The notes beneath the pieces were generated by a model. The model did no database searches. It saw only the letters and a list, made by a program, of their open reading frames with translations, and was not told the origin of the DNA. Shown piece after piece: positions 24,836 through 33,965 of a DNA stretch of 64,000 bases. The position numbers and the translations under genes are program-made. This DNA is from Oscillospiraceae bacterium (GTDB lineage Bacteria; Bacillota; Clostridia; Monoglobales; Monoglobaceae), in contig SVJR01000003.1 in NCBI GenBank assembly GCA_015068845.1, positions 21,359-85,358 on the forward strand, given 5' to 3'. How positions within the stretch are numbered: position 1 is the stretch's first letter; the number at the start of each line of letters is the position of its first letter.

Positions 24836-27466
24836 CTATTTCATATCCTTGATAGCTGCCTGAGCCGCTGCAAGTCTTGCAATCGGAACACGGAAAGGTG
24901 AACATGACACATAGTCAAGACCAATCTTGTGGCAGAACTCAACAGATACGGGGTCGCCACCGTGCTCACCGCAGATACCGCAGTGAATTTCGGGTCTAAC
25001 CTTTGTACCCTTTTCAACAGCCATTTCCATAAGCTGACCAACTCCTGTCTGGTCAAGCTTTGCAAACGGGTCGTTCTCGAAGATTTTTGCATCATAGTAA
25101 GCATCGAGGAACTTACCAGCATCGTCACGCGAGAAGCCGTATGTCATCTGTGTAAGGTCGTTTGTACCAAAGCAGAAGAATTCAGCCTCTGTTGCGATAG
25201 CGTCAGCTGTCAAGCATGCTCTGGGGATTTCCATCATTGTACCAACTTCATAGTGGAGGTCAGCACCTGCAGCTGCGATTTCAGCATCTGCTGTTGCAAC
25301 TACATCGTTCTTAACGAACTTGAATTCCTTAAGGTCGCCGGGGAGAGGAATCATAATTTCAGGAACTACATTCCAATCGGGGTGAGCCTTCTTAACATTG
25401 ATAGCAGCGCGGATAACAGCCTTTGTCTGCATCTTTGCGATTTCGGGGTAAGTTACAGCCAGACGGCAACCACGGTGACCCATCATGGGGTTGAATTCGT
25501 GGAGTGATGCAATGATTGCCTTGATGTCTTCAACTGACTTGCCCTGTGCGTCTGCAAGAGCCTTGATGTCAGCTTCTTCTGTGGGAACAAATTCGTGGAG
25601 AGGCGGGTCAAGGAATCTGATTGTTACGGGGTTACCTTCGAGAGCTTCGTAAAGCTTTTCAAAGTCGCCCTGCTGATAAGGAAGAATCTTTTCGAGAGCT
25701 GCTTCTCTTTCTTCAGCTGTGTCTGAACAAATCATTTCACGGAATGCAGCGATTCTTTCTGCTTCAAAGAACATATGCTCTGTACGGCAAAGACCAATAC
25801 CTTCAGCACCGAGTTCCTTTGCTTTCTTAGCGTCAGCAGGAGTATCAGCGTTTGTTCTTACTTTCAGTGTTCTGAACTCGTCAGCCCATTCCATAATTCT
25901 GCCAAATTCGCCTGCGATTTCAGCATCTACTGTAGGAATAATGCCGTCGTAGATGTTACCGGTTGAACCATCAATTGAAATTTCGCTGCCTTCTGTAAAT
26001 GTTTTGCCAGCGAGAGTGAACTTCTTGTTTTCTTCGTCCATATTGATATCGCCGCAGCCTGATACGCAGCAAGTACCCATACCACGAGCAACAACGGCTG
26101 CGTGAGATGTCATACCACCACGAACGGTGAGGATACCCTGTGATGCCTTCATACCTGTAATATCTTCAGGTGATGTTTCAAGACGAACAAGGATAACCTT
26201 TTCGCCTCTCTGGTTCCAAGCTTCTGCGTCTTCAGCTGTGAATACAACCTTACCGCAAGCAGCACCGGGAGATGCACCAAGACCTCTTCCCATAGGTGTT
26301 GCAGCCTTAAGAGCCTTTGCATCAAACTGGGGATGGAGGAGTGTATCAAGGTTTCTGGGGTCGATCATAGCAACAGCCTGCTTCTTGTCGATCATACCCT
26401 CGTCAACGAGGTCACAAGCGATCTTGAGGGCAGCCTTTGCTGTTCTCTTACCGTTTCTTGTCTGGAGCATATAGAGCTTCTTGTTTTCAACGGTGAACTC
26501 CATATCCTGCATATCTCTGTAATGGTCTTCAAGGATAGCACATACCTTGTTGAATTCTTCAAATGCTTCGGGGAACTTTGCAGCCATCTCAGCGATAGGC
26601 ATAGGTGTACGAACACCTGCAACAACGTCTTCGCCCTGTGCGTTAACAAGGAATTCACCCATAAGTCCGGGTTCGCCTGTAGCAGGGTCACGGGTGAATG
26701 CAACACCTGTACCGCAATCGTCGCCCATATTACCGAATGCCATCATCTGTACGTTAACAGCTGTACCCCATGAATAAGGAATATCATTGTCACGACGGTA
26801 AACGTTTGCTCTGGGGTTATCCCATGAACGGAATACGGCTTCAACAGCACCCATAAGCTGTTCCTTCGGATCAGCGGGGAAATCCTTACCAATCTTGTTC
26901 TTGTATTCTTCTTTGAACTGACCAGCAAGAACCTTGAGGTCTTCAGCTGTAAGCTCGATATCCTGAGTTACACCCTTAGCTTCCTTCATTTCGTCGATAA
27001 GCTGTTCAAAGTACTTCTTACCAACTTCCATAACTACATCAGAATACATCTGGATAAATCTTCTGTAGCAGTCCCAAGCCCAACGGGGGTTGCCTGATTT
27101 AGCAGACATAGCTTCAACAACATCTTCGTTAAGACCGAGGTTGAGGATTGTATCCATCATACCGGGCATTGATGCTCTTGCACCAGAGCGAACTGAAACG
27201 AGGAGAGGATTCTCCTTGTCACCAAACTTCTTGCCGCAGATAGCTTCCATCTTGGTGATGTTTTCCATGATTTCAGCCTGGATTGCGTCATTAATCTTTC
27301 TGCCGTCCTCATAATACTGAGTACAAGCTTCTGTTGAAACCGTGAAACCCTGGGGAACAGGGAGACCGATTTTGGTCATTTCAGCAAGGTTTGCGCCTTT
27401 ACCGCCGAGAAGTTCTCTCATTGAAGCGTCGCCTTCGCTGAAAAGATAAACGAATTTTTTGCTCAT
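24836..27466 (-). CDS. ppdK: Pyruvate, phosphate dikinase
   Basis: Interconverts PEP, AMP and PPi with pyruvate, ATP and Pi; in anaerobes it works in glycolysis or gluconeogenesis as a PPi-linked enzyme. The 876 aa have the N-terminal ATP-grasp domain (GGKGANLAEM, SVRSGARASMPGMMDT), the swivelling phosphohistidine domain with the catalytic His in GGMTSHAAVVARGMG, and a C-terminal PEP/pyruvate barrel (GLCRTEHMFF; HCGICGEHGGDP with the catalytic Cys). The RBS is GGAGG. The gene follows tadA by 36 bp. PEP synthase is excluded by the length and the GMMDT region. Confidence 0.96.
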   Translation of the reverse strand: MSKKFVYLFSEGDASMRELLGGKGANLAEMTKIGLPVPQGFTVSTEACTQYYEDGRKINDAIQAEIMENITKMEAICGKKFGDKENPLLVSVRSGARASMPGMMDTILNLGLNEDVVEAMSAKSGNPRWAWDCYRRFIQMYSDVVMEVGKKYFEQLIDEMKEAKGVTQDIELTAEDLKVLAGQFKEEYKNKIGKDFPADPKEQLMGAVEAVFRSWDNPRANVYRRDNDIPYSWGTAVNVQMMAFGNMGDDCGTGVAFTRDPATGEPGLMGEFLVNAQGEDVVAGVRTPMPIAEMAAKFPEAFEEFNKVCAILEDHYRDMQDMEFTVENKKLYMLQTRNGKRTAKAALKIACDLVDEGMIDKKQAVAMIDPRNLDTLLHPQFDAKALKAATPMGRGLGASPGAACGKVVFTAEDAEAWNQRGEKVILVRLETSPEDITGMKASQGILTVRGGMTSHAAVVARGMGTCCVSGCGDINMDEENKKFTLAGKTFTEGSEISIDGSTGNIYDGIIPTVDAEIAGEFGRIMEWADEFRTLKVRTNADTPADAKKAKELGAEGIGLCRTEHMFFEAERIAAFREMICSDTAEEREAALEKILPYQQGDFEKLYEALEGNPVTIRFLDPPLHEFVPTEEADIKALADAQGKSVEDIKAIIASLHEFNPMMGHRGCRLAVTYPEIAKMQTKAVIRAAINVKKAHPDWNVVPEIMIPLPGDLKEFKFVKNDVVATADAEIAAAGADLHYEVGTMMEIPRACLTADAIATEAEFFCFGTNDLTQMTYGFSRDDAGKFLDAYYDAKIFENDPFAKLDQTGVGQLMEMAVEKGTKVRPEIHCGICGEHGGDPVSVEFCHKIGLDYVSCSPFRVPIARLAAAQAAIKDMK

Positions 27467-27502
27467 TACAAAAATTCCTCCTTGAGTAGTATATTTAATT
27501 AA

Positions 27503-27976
27503 TTATTTATCAGTGTTAATTTTGCCCGAGCGCAGGTCTTTGAAAAACCGCTTCAGAATCCCGGAGCACTCTTCAAGTAATATTCCGCCCTCACAGTTTG
27601 TGTTGCAGAATAGCGTGTCCGCCGTGGGGGCGTTAAGTGCCGAAAGAACAGCACCACCTTTGGGGTCAGGCGCACCGAAGTAAAGATTTTTTATCCGGGC
27701 ATGATGGATTGCTCCGCTGCACATAATGCAAGGCTCCAGTGTGACATAAAGGTCACATTGGTGAAGCCGCCAACCACCCAAAAGTTTGCAGGCTGCATCT
27801 ATTGCAATCAGCTCTGCGTGGTAAAGGGCGTTTTTGCCGGTTTCGCGCAGATTGTGCGCTGCGGCAATTATCTCGCCGTCCTTGACAATAACGGCACCGA
27901 TTGGAGTTTCGCCGAGGGCGTAAGCCTTTTCGGCCTCCTTCAAGGCCTCTGCCATAAAAAATTCTTTACTGTTCAT
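27503..27976 (-). CDS. tadA: tRNA-specific adenosine deaminase
   Basis: Converts A34 to inosine in tRNA-Arg(ACG). The 157-aa cytidine-deaminase fold has the zinc site HAELIAID and TLEPCIMCSGAIHHARI, plus the TadA-type FGAPDPKGGA. I place the start at ATG 27976 (MNSKEFFMAEAL), matching family length, although no strong RBS is seen; an upstream GTG at 28009 and a downstream ATG at 27955 are possible. It lies upstream of ppdK on the same strand. The usual neighbour dnaX is absent. Confidence 0.92.
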   Translation of the reverse strand: MNSKEFFMAEALKEAEKAYALGETPIGAVIVKDGEIIAAAHNLRETGKNALYHAELIAIDAACKLLGGWRLHQCDLYVTLEPCIMCSGAIHHARIKNLYFGAPDPKGGAVLSALNAPTADTLFCNTNCEGGILLEECSGILKRFFKDLRSGKINTDK

Positions 27977-28090
27977 AGTACAATCCGTTAAACGCACAAA
28001 AGGGCACAAAAAACCGCGATCAAATTCCGTTTATTAAAAACAGAAGACCGAAGTGTTTTGCCTGTGCAGGGGTTTTAGATTTTGTGTTGA

Positions 28091-28318
28091 TTACTGGATG
28101 TAGGGCTTGAGGTCTTCAAGAACCTTATCGCAGTCATCGCTCTGAATTTCAACTGTAATGGGCTTGCTGAGGTCAAGGCTGAAGATACCCATAATTGACT
28201 TTGCGTCAACAACATATCTGCCTGATGCCAGATCGATATCGCAGTCGTACTTACTTACGATATTAACAAAGCTCTTTACATCGTTGATTGAACTGAGAAG
28301 TACACTACATGTTTTCAA
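28091..28318 (-). CDS. HPr-like protein lacking the phosphoryl-accepting His
   Basis: A 75-aa protein aligning along its length with the PTS carrier HPr: SKYDCDIDL, VDAKSIMGIFSLDL and ITVEIQS match HPr strands and helix. The His15 loop (GIHARPA in HPr) is replaced by SINDVKSF, so it cannot take phosphate from Enzyme I. The Ser46 region KSIMG is kept, as in Bacillus Crh, which is used only by HPr kinase and CcpA. The start is TTG 28318, because GGAGGTG lies inside the longer frame 6 nt upstream. The promoter is at 28394-28422. Related His-less forms are frequent in Clostridia. The role is unproven. Confidence 0.82.
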   Translation of the reverse strand: MKTCSVLLSSINDVKSFVNIVSKYDCDIDLASGRYVVDAKSIMGIFSLDLSKPITVEIQSDDCDKVLEDLKPYIQ

Positions 28319-28393
28319 TAAAAACACCTCCAAAAATTTTTCTTAGTCAAGAAGAAACAGGAAAATATAGAAATGTTTCACTCTGCCTACATT

Positions 28394-28422
28394 ATTATAT
28401 ATTTTTTTCTTGCAATAGTCAA
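28394..28422 (-). promoter_or_regulatory. Promoter of the HPr-like gene
   Basis: On the minus strand: -35 TTGACT (28422-28417), 17-bp spacer, -10 TATAAT (28399-28394). It overlaps the divergent mtaB promoter. Confidence 0.8.
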
Positions 28423-28438
28423 TAAAAAAGTGTATAAT
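28410..28438 (+). promoter_or_regulatory. Promoter of mtaB
   Basis: -35 TTGCAA (28410-28415), 17-bp spacer, -10 TATAAT (28433-28438). Its -35 lies inside the spacer of the opposing promoter. Confidence 0.75.
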
Positions 28439-28489
28439 TTTATCACAAAATTTTTTTCAAAATACTAAACAGAATTGGACGATTTAAAT

Positions 28490-29743
28490 ATGCGAGTAAA
28501 ATTTATAACTTTAGGCTGCAAAACCAACTTTTACGAGAGTCAGGCTCTGGCAGAAATGTTCAGAGCAGAAGGATATACTGTTGTTGAAAAGGGCCTTGCA
28601 GACATATATATCGTGAATACCTGCGCTGTTACAAGTATGGGTGCGCAAAAATCCCGCCAGCAAATCCACCGGATAAAAAAGCAAAACCCCGATGCGGTTG
28701 TGGCAGTGATGGGGTGCTACGCTCAGACCGAGCCTGAAAAGCTCAAGGGTTCACCGGATGTGGATGTTCTGATTGGAACGGCAAACCGCAGCCGGATTGT
28801 GGAACTTGTAAAAAATGCGACGGAGGGGGAAAGAACCGTTCTCCACACGGATATTATGAAGGAGCGCACCTTTGAGGAGCTATGCCTTGCGACCGACCAG
28901 AGCCGTATCCGTGCAACGGTTAAAATCGAGGACGGCTGCAGTAATTTTTGTGCTTACTGCATCATTCCCTATGCCCGAGGCCCCGTCCGGTCGAGAGATA
29001 TTGAGAAGATAGTGGAGGAAGTCGAGCTCCTTGCAAAAAACAACTATGTTGAGGTTGTGCTGACAGGTATTCATATCGGCTCCTACGGCAAGGATTTGAA
29101 AGACGGCACAGGCTTGATAGATGTTATTGAAAGGGTATGTGCTGTACCCGGAATAAAGCGTGTCCGCCTTGGCTCGGTTGAGCCGGTGGTTATTACCGAG
29201 GCGTTTGTAAGTCGTGCGAAAAAACTCAAAAACCTTTGTCCGCAGTTCCATTTGTCACTTCAAAGCGGCTGCACAGAGACCCTTGCCAGAATGAAAAGAC
29301 GATACACCGCAGAAGAGTATATGTCGGCGGTAAAGCTTATGCGTGAGAACTTGGAGGATGTTTCGATTACTACCGATGTGATGGTAGGATTCCCGGGCGA
29401 AACCGATGAGGAGTTTCAAAAATCCTATGAATTTTGCAAAGAAGTTGGATTTATGCAGATGCATATATTCAAATATTCGCCGCGAAAGGGCACGGTAGCT
29501 GCGGAAATGAAGAACCAGATTCCCGAACCGGTGAAGGAGGAACGGAGCCAGAAACTCATTGCACTTGGTGAGAAAATGAAGCAGGCGTTTTACGATTCGT
29601 ACCGCGGAAAATGCGTAGAGGTTCTGGCAGAGACCCGTACGAAGGACGGCAGATTTCACGCAACTTTGGCAAACTATATGGATGTTTATATTGAAAGTGA
29701 TGAAGATATAAGCGGCAAGATAGTAAAATATACAGTAAAGTAA
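28490..29743 (+). CDS. mtaB: tRNA (t6A37) methylthiotransferase MtaB
   Basis: A radical-SAM enzyme converting t6A37 to ms2t6A37 in tRNA-Lys and similar tRNAs. The 417 aa have the N-terminal UPF0004 domain with three Cys (TLGCKTNFYES, VNTCAVTSMG, VMGCYAQTEP) for one [4Fe-4S] cluster. The radical-SAM site is CSNFCAYCIIPYARG, and a C-terminal TRAM domain follows. The CKTN form (rather than CQMN) and the length separate it from MiaB. I use ATG 28490 (MRVKFITLGCK), with TTGGACG upstream; a TTG at 28475 would add five residues. Confidence 0.94.
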   Translation: MRVKFITLGCKTNFYESQALAEMFRAEGYTVVEKGLADIYIVNTCAVTSMGAQKSRQQIHRIKKQNPDAVVAVMGCYAQTEPEKLKGSPDVDVLIGTANRSRIVELVKNATEGERTVLHTDIMKERTFEELCLATDQSRIRATVKIEDGCSNFCAYCIIPYARGPVRSRDIEKIVEEVELLAKNNYVEVVLTGIHIGSYGKDLKDGTGLIDVIERVCAVPGIKRVRLGSVEPVVITEAFVSRAKKLKNLCPQFHLSLQSGCTETLARMKRRYTAEEYMSAVKLMRENLEDVSITTDVMVGFPGETDEEFQKSYEFCKEVGFMQMHIFKYSPRKGTVAAEMKNQIPEPVKEERSQKLIALGEKMKQAFYDSYRGKCVEVLAETRTKDGRFHATLANYMDVYIESDEDISGKIVKYTVK

Positions 29744-29750
29744 TATGTCA

Positions 29751-29780
29751 GGGCATCGGCGCTAAACGCCGGCGCCCTTT
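29751..29780. terminator. Shared hairpin between mtaB and the ger operon
   Basis: GGGCATCGGCG (29751-29761) pairs with CGCCGGCGCCC (29767-29777) with two mismatches and loop CTAAA, then TTT. The stop of the minus-strand small gene lies in the loop. Confidence 0.55.
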
Positions 29781-29932
29781 ATAAATGTCCATACCATTGC
29801 CACAACGGATAACAATGCGGTTATCCCGCCGGCGGGTCTTTTTGTCCTGAACTCGTTTACGGCAAAGCTTATGGCGTAAACTGCACTCCAAATTGCTGCA
29901 ATTCCTGCAATTATACTGAAAATCGTGCTCAA
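29762..29932 (-). CDS. Small two-helix membrane protein, last gene of the ger operon
   Basis: A 56-aa protein (MSTIFSIIAGIAAIWSAVYA then FAVNEFRTKRPAGG and a second hydrophobic stretch ALLSVVAMVWTFI). It has two membrane segments joined by a basic loop. I chose the TTG at 29932, because TAGGAGGTT lies 8 nt upstream and begins at the gerC stop codon, so the gene is coupled to gerC. A longer frame to 30001 would run into gerC. By position it resembles the small GerD-less D subunits (GerVD/GerKD-type two-helix proteins) known for some germinant receptors; this is a guess from size and context. Confidence 0.68.
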   Translation of the reverse strand: MSTIFSIIAGIAAIWSAVYAISFAVNEFRTKRPAGGITALLSVVAMVWTFIKGAGV

Positions 29933-29945
29933 TTTGCGTAACCTC

Positions 29946-31139
29946 CTACTTAATATCCACATCAAATTCTGCTGTTTCATAAATTTTACTCCAGTTTGCA
30001 TCTTCCCATTGCTGTTGGGTGATAAAGTTTCGCTTAAAATGGTCGCCGATTTTTAGAATATCGGCTTGTTTACTGTGTGAAATATCTGCAAAAAAATCTG
30101 TCATTTCCGATTCAACAATGCTTCGTACAAAGGCGAGAAGCTGTTCGGTGCTTTCAAAGCCGGCGGGGACACGACTGCCTAAAAATTCAATATCGAGTTC
30201 CTGTGATACCGAGATTCGGCAAGGCGTGGTTGAATTATTAATCGTATACGCTGCAGGGTCATTGACGGAAATCCTGAAGCTGAATGTATCTGCCTGATTG
30301 AAGGGGCTTCTGACCGTTACGATAGTATTACGGATATTCTTGGCTAAAATGTTATAGAGCATTACCGAGTCGCCATCCATTGTTCCGCACATAACCCCGT
30401 CTTTGAAAATTGCCATACCGCGAAAGTCGGATTGTTTAGCGGCGAGAACGGCGCTTTCCGAGTCCACCCAAAGCCCTTTGTCGGTGTTTGGCTCGGCTTG
30501 TGAACGATCCTTTTCTGCGACAGAGGCAAGAGGCAATGCTGAGGCTTTGCCGTGAGTATTGATCTCGTCAACAAAGTCGGAGAGAGTCTTGTCCGGTGCA
30601 TAAATATTATTTGAACGAAGCGCCATCAACTCGTAGTATTTGGCGGTATTTGCTTCAAGCTCGGGGTTGACACTCTCCATATATTCCTTAGCTGTTTGCG
30701 TTGCAACCGCAACGGCGGTGTGCGGACGGATTTCCCGTTCCCTCAGCAAAAACTGTGAATGTCGGGAAAGTCCGCTGGGGTCAATATCCTTTGCAAAAAC
30801 AATCAGCTTAAGATGCGACATATCAATGTTCTTTGCCAGAAAATTATTGGTCATATTCTTTGCGATATAGAAGTCCGGAGCGGTTACCGTGATATTTGTG
30901 ACACTTTTATTTGCGGACTGGCCCTCACCACCGCCGCTGGATTCTCCACCTTCCGGCGAGCCGCCGGAAACAGGCTTTGAAAACTGAAAGGTGTAGGAAT
31001 AGTCGCTTTTGTCACCACGGTCAATGCCGATGGCTATGATGTAGGCGGTTTCGTCAATCTCGCGGTTATCAAAGCAACCTCCGAGGAGGAACGGTAAAAG
31101 CATACAAGCTGTCAGCGTTACAAGTTTAAGTTTTTTCAT
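29946..31139 (-). CDS. gerC: Ger(x)C family germinant receptor lipoprotein
   Basis: The C-subunit lipoprotein of a spore germinant receptor. The 397 aa start with a lipoprotein signal (KKLKLVTLTACMLLPFLLGGC, lipobox LGGC near 22). FDNREIDETAYIIAIGID is the family start, and the C-terminal domain (about 215-390) has the GerAC fold. A Gly/Ser/Glu-rich stretch near 62-80 probably is a flexible loop. It overlaps gerB by 14 bp and is followed by the small two-helix gene. It acts on the outer face of the spore inner membrane. Confidence 0.9.
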   Translation of the reverse strand: MKKLKLVTLTACMLLPFLLGGCFDNREIDETAYIIAIGIDRGDKSDYSYTFQFSKPVSGGSPEGGESSGGGEGQSANKSVTNITVTAPDFYIAKNMTNNFLAKNIDMSHLKLIVFAKDIDPSGLSRHSQFLLREREIRPHTAVAVATQTAKEYMESVNPELEANTAKYYELMALRSNNIYAPDKTLSDFVDEINTHGKASALPLASVAEKDRSQAEPNTDKGLWVDSESAVLAAKQSDFRGMAIFKDGVMCGTMDGDSVMLYNILAKNIRNTIVTVRSPFNQADTFSFRISVNDPAAYTINNSTTPCRISVSQELDIEFLGSRVPAGFESTEQLLAFVRSIVESEMTDFFADISHSKQADILKIGDHFKRNFITQQQWEDANWSKIYETAEFDVDIK

Positions 31140-32220
31140 TAAGCTGTTTTCGCCCCACTTTCATAAACAGAATAACTAGTAGAAAAACACCCCAAAGTGC
31201 AAAGCCACTGCAAAACAAAAGTACTTCCAGAAATTCTGCCGGAATAAACTTCACACCGGCGGACGAGAAAAAGATGGTTAGTGCAACGGGTAGTATACAC
31301 GGCCTTGCGTCCGATACCCCGAAATCACTTTTGAGAATATCTGTAAAGAAAAACAGATTAAAGGCAAGATACAGCATTCCGCAAAGGGTAGCTACGATAA
31401 GAAGTATCGCATCAATTCGCTGAAAAAATCTGCCGTAGTGGATTTCCTTGAGCAAAAGATAGATAGGGAACTGCCCCTCGGCGGAGACCGGATACGGAAT
31501 TCTTACGGTGAATGCAAAAATAACGGCAACTACCGTAAAAAGCCCAAAAAGAACAGGAACTAAAACAGTATTTTTACTTTTGTGACTGCGTTTGTCAGAT
31601 GGTGTGATAAGGAATAAAAGCAAAATATCGGTATGCATAATTATTCCTGAAATACCTTTGCCAAAAACACTTTCCGCACCGCGCCCCAGCACCGGGAACA
31701 GATTTGAAAAGTCGGCATTCCAAAGTGTGGAAATGACTATTACAAAAAGCACCAAAGCCGTTGCCGGAACAAAAAGCCGATGCAGTCGTGAAATTGCGGA
31801 AAAGCCGCCGAATACACCAACCGTTGCGGCAATTGTGAAAAATAACGCACAAAATGCAATCGGGGCGGTTGGAAATGAAATCAGCTTTGTAAGCTCTGAA
31901 AATTCCCCCAAAGTGACAATGGCGGAAGTGAAAAGATACAGCAAAATAAGCAGTGCGAAAATCTTTCTCCCCAAAACCCCAAAAGCCGACTCCGCTACAT
32001 CAAGAATGTTAATCCGAGGAATGCGGAGGAATACGGCAACTATCAGAAAAATCATTACAAACGCTAAAATGGCGGAAAAGCCTGCTGATAAGGCGGCAGC
32101 AGTGCCGGCGGTTTTGGGGAACAAGGTGGGGATACGGGTGAATAACCGGTATATTAAAAGATTTACAATGATACAGGCGGCATCAAAGTTTTTATAGGAT
32201 AAGGTGGGCTTTTTTACCAC
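31126..32220 (-). CDS. gerB: GerB family germinant receptor permease
   Basis: An APC-superfamily-like membrane protein (364 aa, about ten hydrophobic segments), the B subunit of a spore germinant receptor thought to bind the germinant. The start is GTG at 32220, 3 bp after the gerA stop with GGGAGATGAATAG upstream, so translation is coupled. GerB family (Spore_permease) features are the ILDVAESAFGVLGRKIFALLILLYL region and the C-terminal aromatic membrane helix. Which amino acid or sugar it senses cannot be told from sequence. Confidence 0.9.
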   Translation of the reverse strand: MVKKPTLSYKNFDAACIIVNLLIYRLFTRIPTLFPKTAGTAAALSAGFSAILAFVMIFLIVAVFLRIPRINILDVAESAFGVLGRKIFALLILLYLFTSAIVTLGEFSELTKLISFPTAPIAFCALFFTIAATVGVFGGFSAISRLHRLFVPATALVLFVIVISTLWNADFSNLFPVLGRGAESVFGKGISGIIMHTDILLLFLITPSDKRSHKSKNTVLVPVLFGLFTVVAVIFAFTVRIPYPVSAEGQFPIYLLLKEIHYGRFFQRIDAILLIVATLCGMLYLAFNLFFFTDILKSDFGVSDARPCILPVALTIFFSSAGVKFIPAEFLEVLLFCSGFALWGVFLLVILFMKVGRKQLNEKT

Positions 32221-32223
32221 GAG

Positions 32224-33864
32224 CTATTCATCTCCCTTCCATTTTCTGCTGATATGCGGCTGCTTTGAGACGCTTTGCGGATAGAGTGCTCTCGGTCGGC
32301 TTTCACGCTTCCAGATGGGCGGAACAAAAAACGGACTGTCTGAGCCGTTGGATGCGGGAATATACGGAACTCCAAAAGGATGTGACGCGGCAAGGCATAC
32401 TGAAAGAACAAATACCCCTGTTGCAATGCCGGTAAACCCGGCGGTTGCGCCAAGAAAAATAAAAATAAACTGCATAACCGAAAGTGCTCGCGAAATTGAA
32501 ACCGACGGCGCGGCAAATGAGCCAAGTGCGGTAATTGAAACAATTATTATCAGCAAAGGGCTTGCAATGCCGGCGGAAACCGCTGATTGTCCTAAAATCA
32601 GACCGCCTACAATTCCTAATGTCGAGCCGATGGGGTCGGGAACACGGGTTGATGCTTCTTTGATAAGTTCAAAGGAAAGCACCATTATTATAAGCTCCAG
32701 AACAATGGGGAAGGGCATTTTCTCACGAGTTGCTTCAATTGCAAACAAAAGGTCGGTGGGTATGCTTTCGTGGTGGTAAAGCACTACACTGATGAAAATT
32801 CCCGGCAGAAACAAAGCTAAAAAACAACCGGCAAGCCGGACTGCACGCATAAAATTTGCCTCGGCAATCCGTACATAGTTATCTTCTGAGGATTCGGCAA
32901 GGTCTGCTGCTGTTGCGGGCAGAATAAGCACAAACGGACTCCCCTGAACAATTATAATAACCTTCCCGTCGGCAAGCTGTGCCGCTGCACGGTCGGGGCG
33001 TTCGGTTTTCAGAAGCTGGGGGAAGGGGAAAACGGTGCTTTCTTCAATCATCATTTCTATATCTGCTGATGAAAAAATGTATTCGGTTTCAATTGCTTTA
33101 AGTCTGTCACGGGCTTCCTTGACCAAAGAAATGTTGGTGATTCCATTCAGATACATAAGTGCACAAGGGGTTTTACTTTTTGTGCCTACCGGAATGTTTT
33201 CGGCAATGAGATTGGGGTCTTTAAGGATTTTCCGGATAAGCGCAATGTTGGTCATAACAGTCTCGGTAAATGCCTCTTGAGGTCCGGATAAAACCGCCTC
33301 GGAAATGGGCTTGCCCACATTTCGGGTGCCCCAGCCCTTTACATCTGCAACAAAGGCACAGCTGCAGCCGTCAACAAAAACGGCACAATTGCCAAACCCC
33401 ACAAGCTCAATAATTGATTGCATATCTTCATTTTTTGAGTTGGGAGCCTGGGTCAGCATTATTTTATAAACCGCGTCTTCCGGACTTTCGCTGTTTTTAG
33501 TGCTTGCGGTATTTGTCATAAGCGGCCGCATAATGTCACGATTTATAAAATTCTTGTTGACAAGTCCGTCATAAAAAATCAGAAAGGCATCAACCGCCTT
33601 GCCGCTATTTTGTATTTTAAACTGCCGTACCATTAAGTCAAAGTTCTTTCCACATTCAAATGCATCGTGTATAAAGTCAAGATTTTCTGCAAGCTGCGAG
33701 CTGACTTTTCCCGTGCGGTAAACAGAGCTGTCTTTGTTTTTGATGTTATTTTTTATATAGTTATTCAGCCCGGGGTTATTTTCAAGACCATCAGCCGAGG
33801 GTGTAAGCTGCTGCGCCTCGGTTTTTTCTGCCGGATTGTAAAGAAACAGATTCTTAATCTTCAT
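32224..33864 (-). CDS. gerA: GerA family spore germination protein
   Basis: The A subunit of a germinant receptor, shown for this family to form an oligomeric ion channel in the spore inner membrane. The 546 aa have an N-terminal soluble region (about 60-290) and a C-terminal membrane part with motifs PFPQLLKTERPDRAAAQLADG, GSPFVLILPATA, and SFELIKEASTRVPDPIGSTL. I use ATG 33864 (MKIKNLFLYN) after the very strong AAAAGGAGGTGACACAGG. It is the first gene of gerA-gerB-gerC-small. A forespore sigma-G promoter would be expected; I could not identify one with confidence. Confidence 0.93.
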   Translation of the reverse strand: MKIKNLFLYNPAEKTEAQQLTPSADGLENNPGLNNYIKNNIKNKDSSVYRTGKVSSQLAENLDFIHDAFECGKNFDLMVRQFKIQNSGKAVDAFLIFYDGLVNKNFINRDIMRPLMTNTASTKNSESPEDAVYKIMLTQAPNSKNEDMQSIIELVGFGNCAVFVDGCSCAFVADVKGWGTRNVGKPISEAVLSGPQEAFTETVMTNIALIRKILKDPNLIAENIPVGTKSKTPCALMYLNGITNISLVKEARDRLKAIETEYIFSSADIEMMIEESTVFPFPQLLKTERPDRAAAQLADGKVIIIVQGSPFVLILPATAADLAESSEDNYVRIAEANFMRAVRLAGCFLALFLPGIFISVVLYHHESIPTDLLFAIEATREKMPFPIVLELIIMVLSFELIKEASTRVPDPIGSTLGIVGGLILGQSAVSAGIASPLLIIIVSITALGSFAAPSVSISRALSVMQFIFIFLGATAGFTGIATGVFVLSVCLAASHPFGVPYIPASNGSDSPFFVPPIWKRESRPRALYPQSVSKQPHISRKWKGDE

Positions 33865-33937
33865 TCCTGTGTCACCTCCTTTTAAGTATTTCCGCAAACT
33901 GACAAATTATCCACAAATTAAAAAGTTTAAAAAGCTA

Positions 33938-33965
33938 TTGACATTTTATGTGCTTGTGATAAAAT
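33938..33965 (+). promoter_or_regulatory. Promoter of the VanW-family gene
   Basis: -35 TTGACA (33938-33943), 16-bp spacer, -10 TAAAAT (33960-33965). Confidence 0.72.

Noticed and set aside
33907..33915. Perfect DnaA box TTATCCACA
   Set aside because: A single isolated match in the gerA-vanW gap, 19 kb from dnaA, with no second box around it; expected by chance in A/T-rich sequence.
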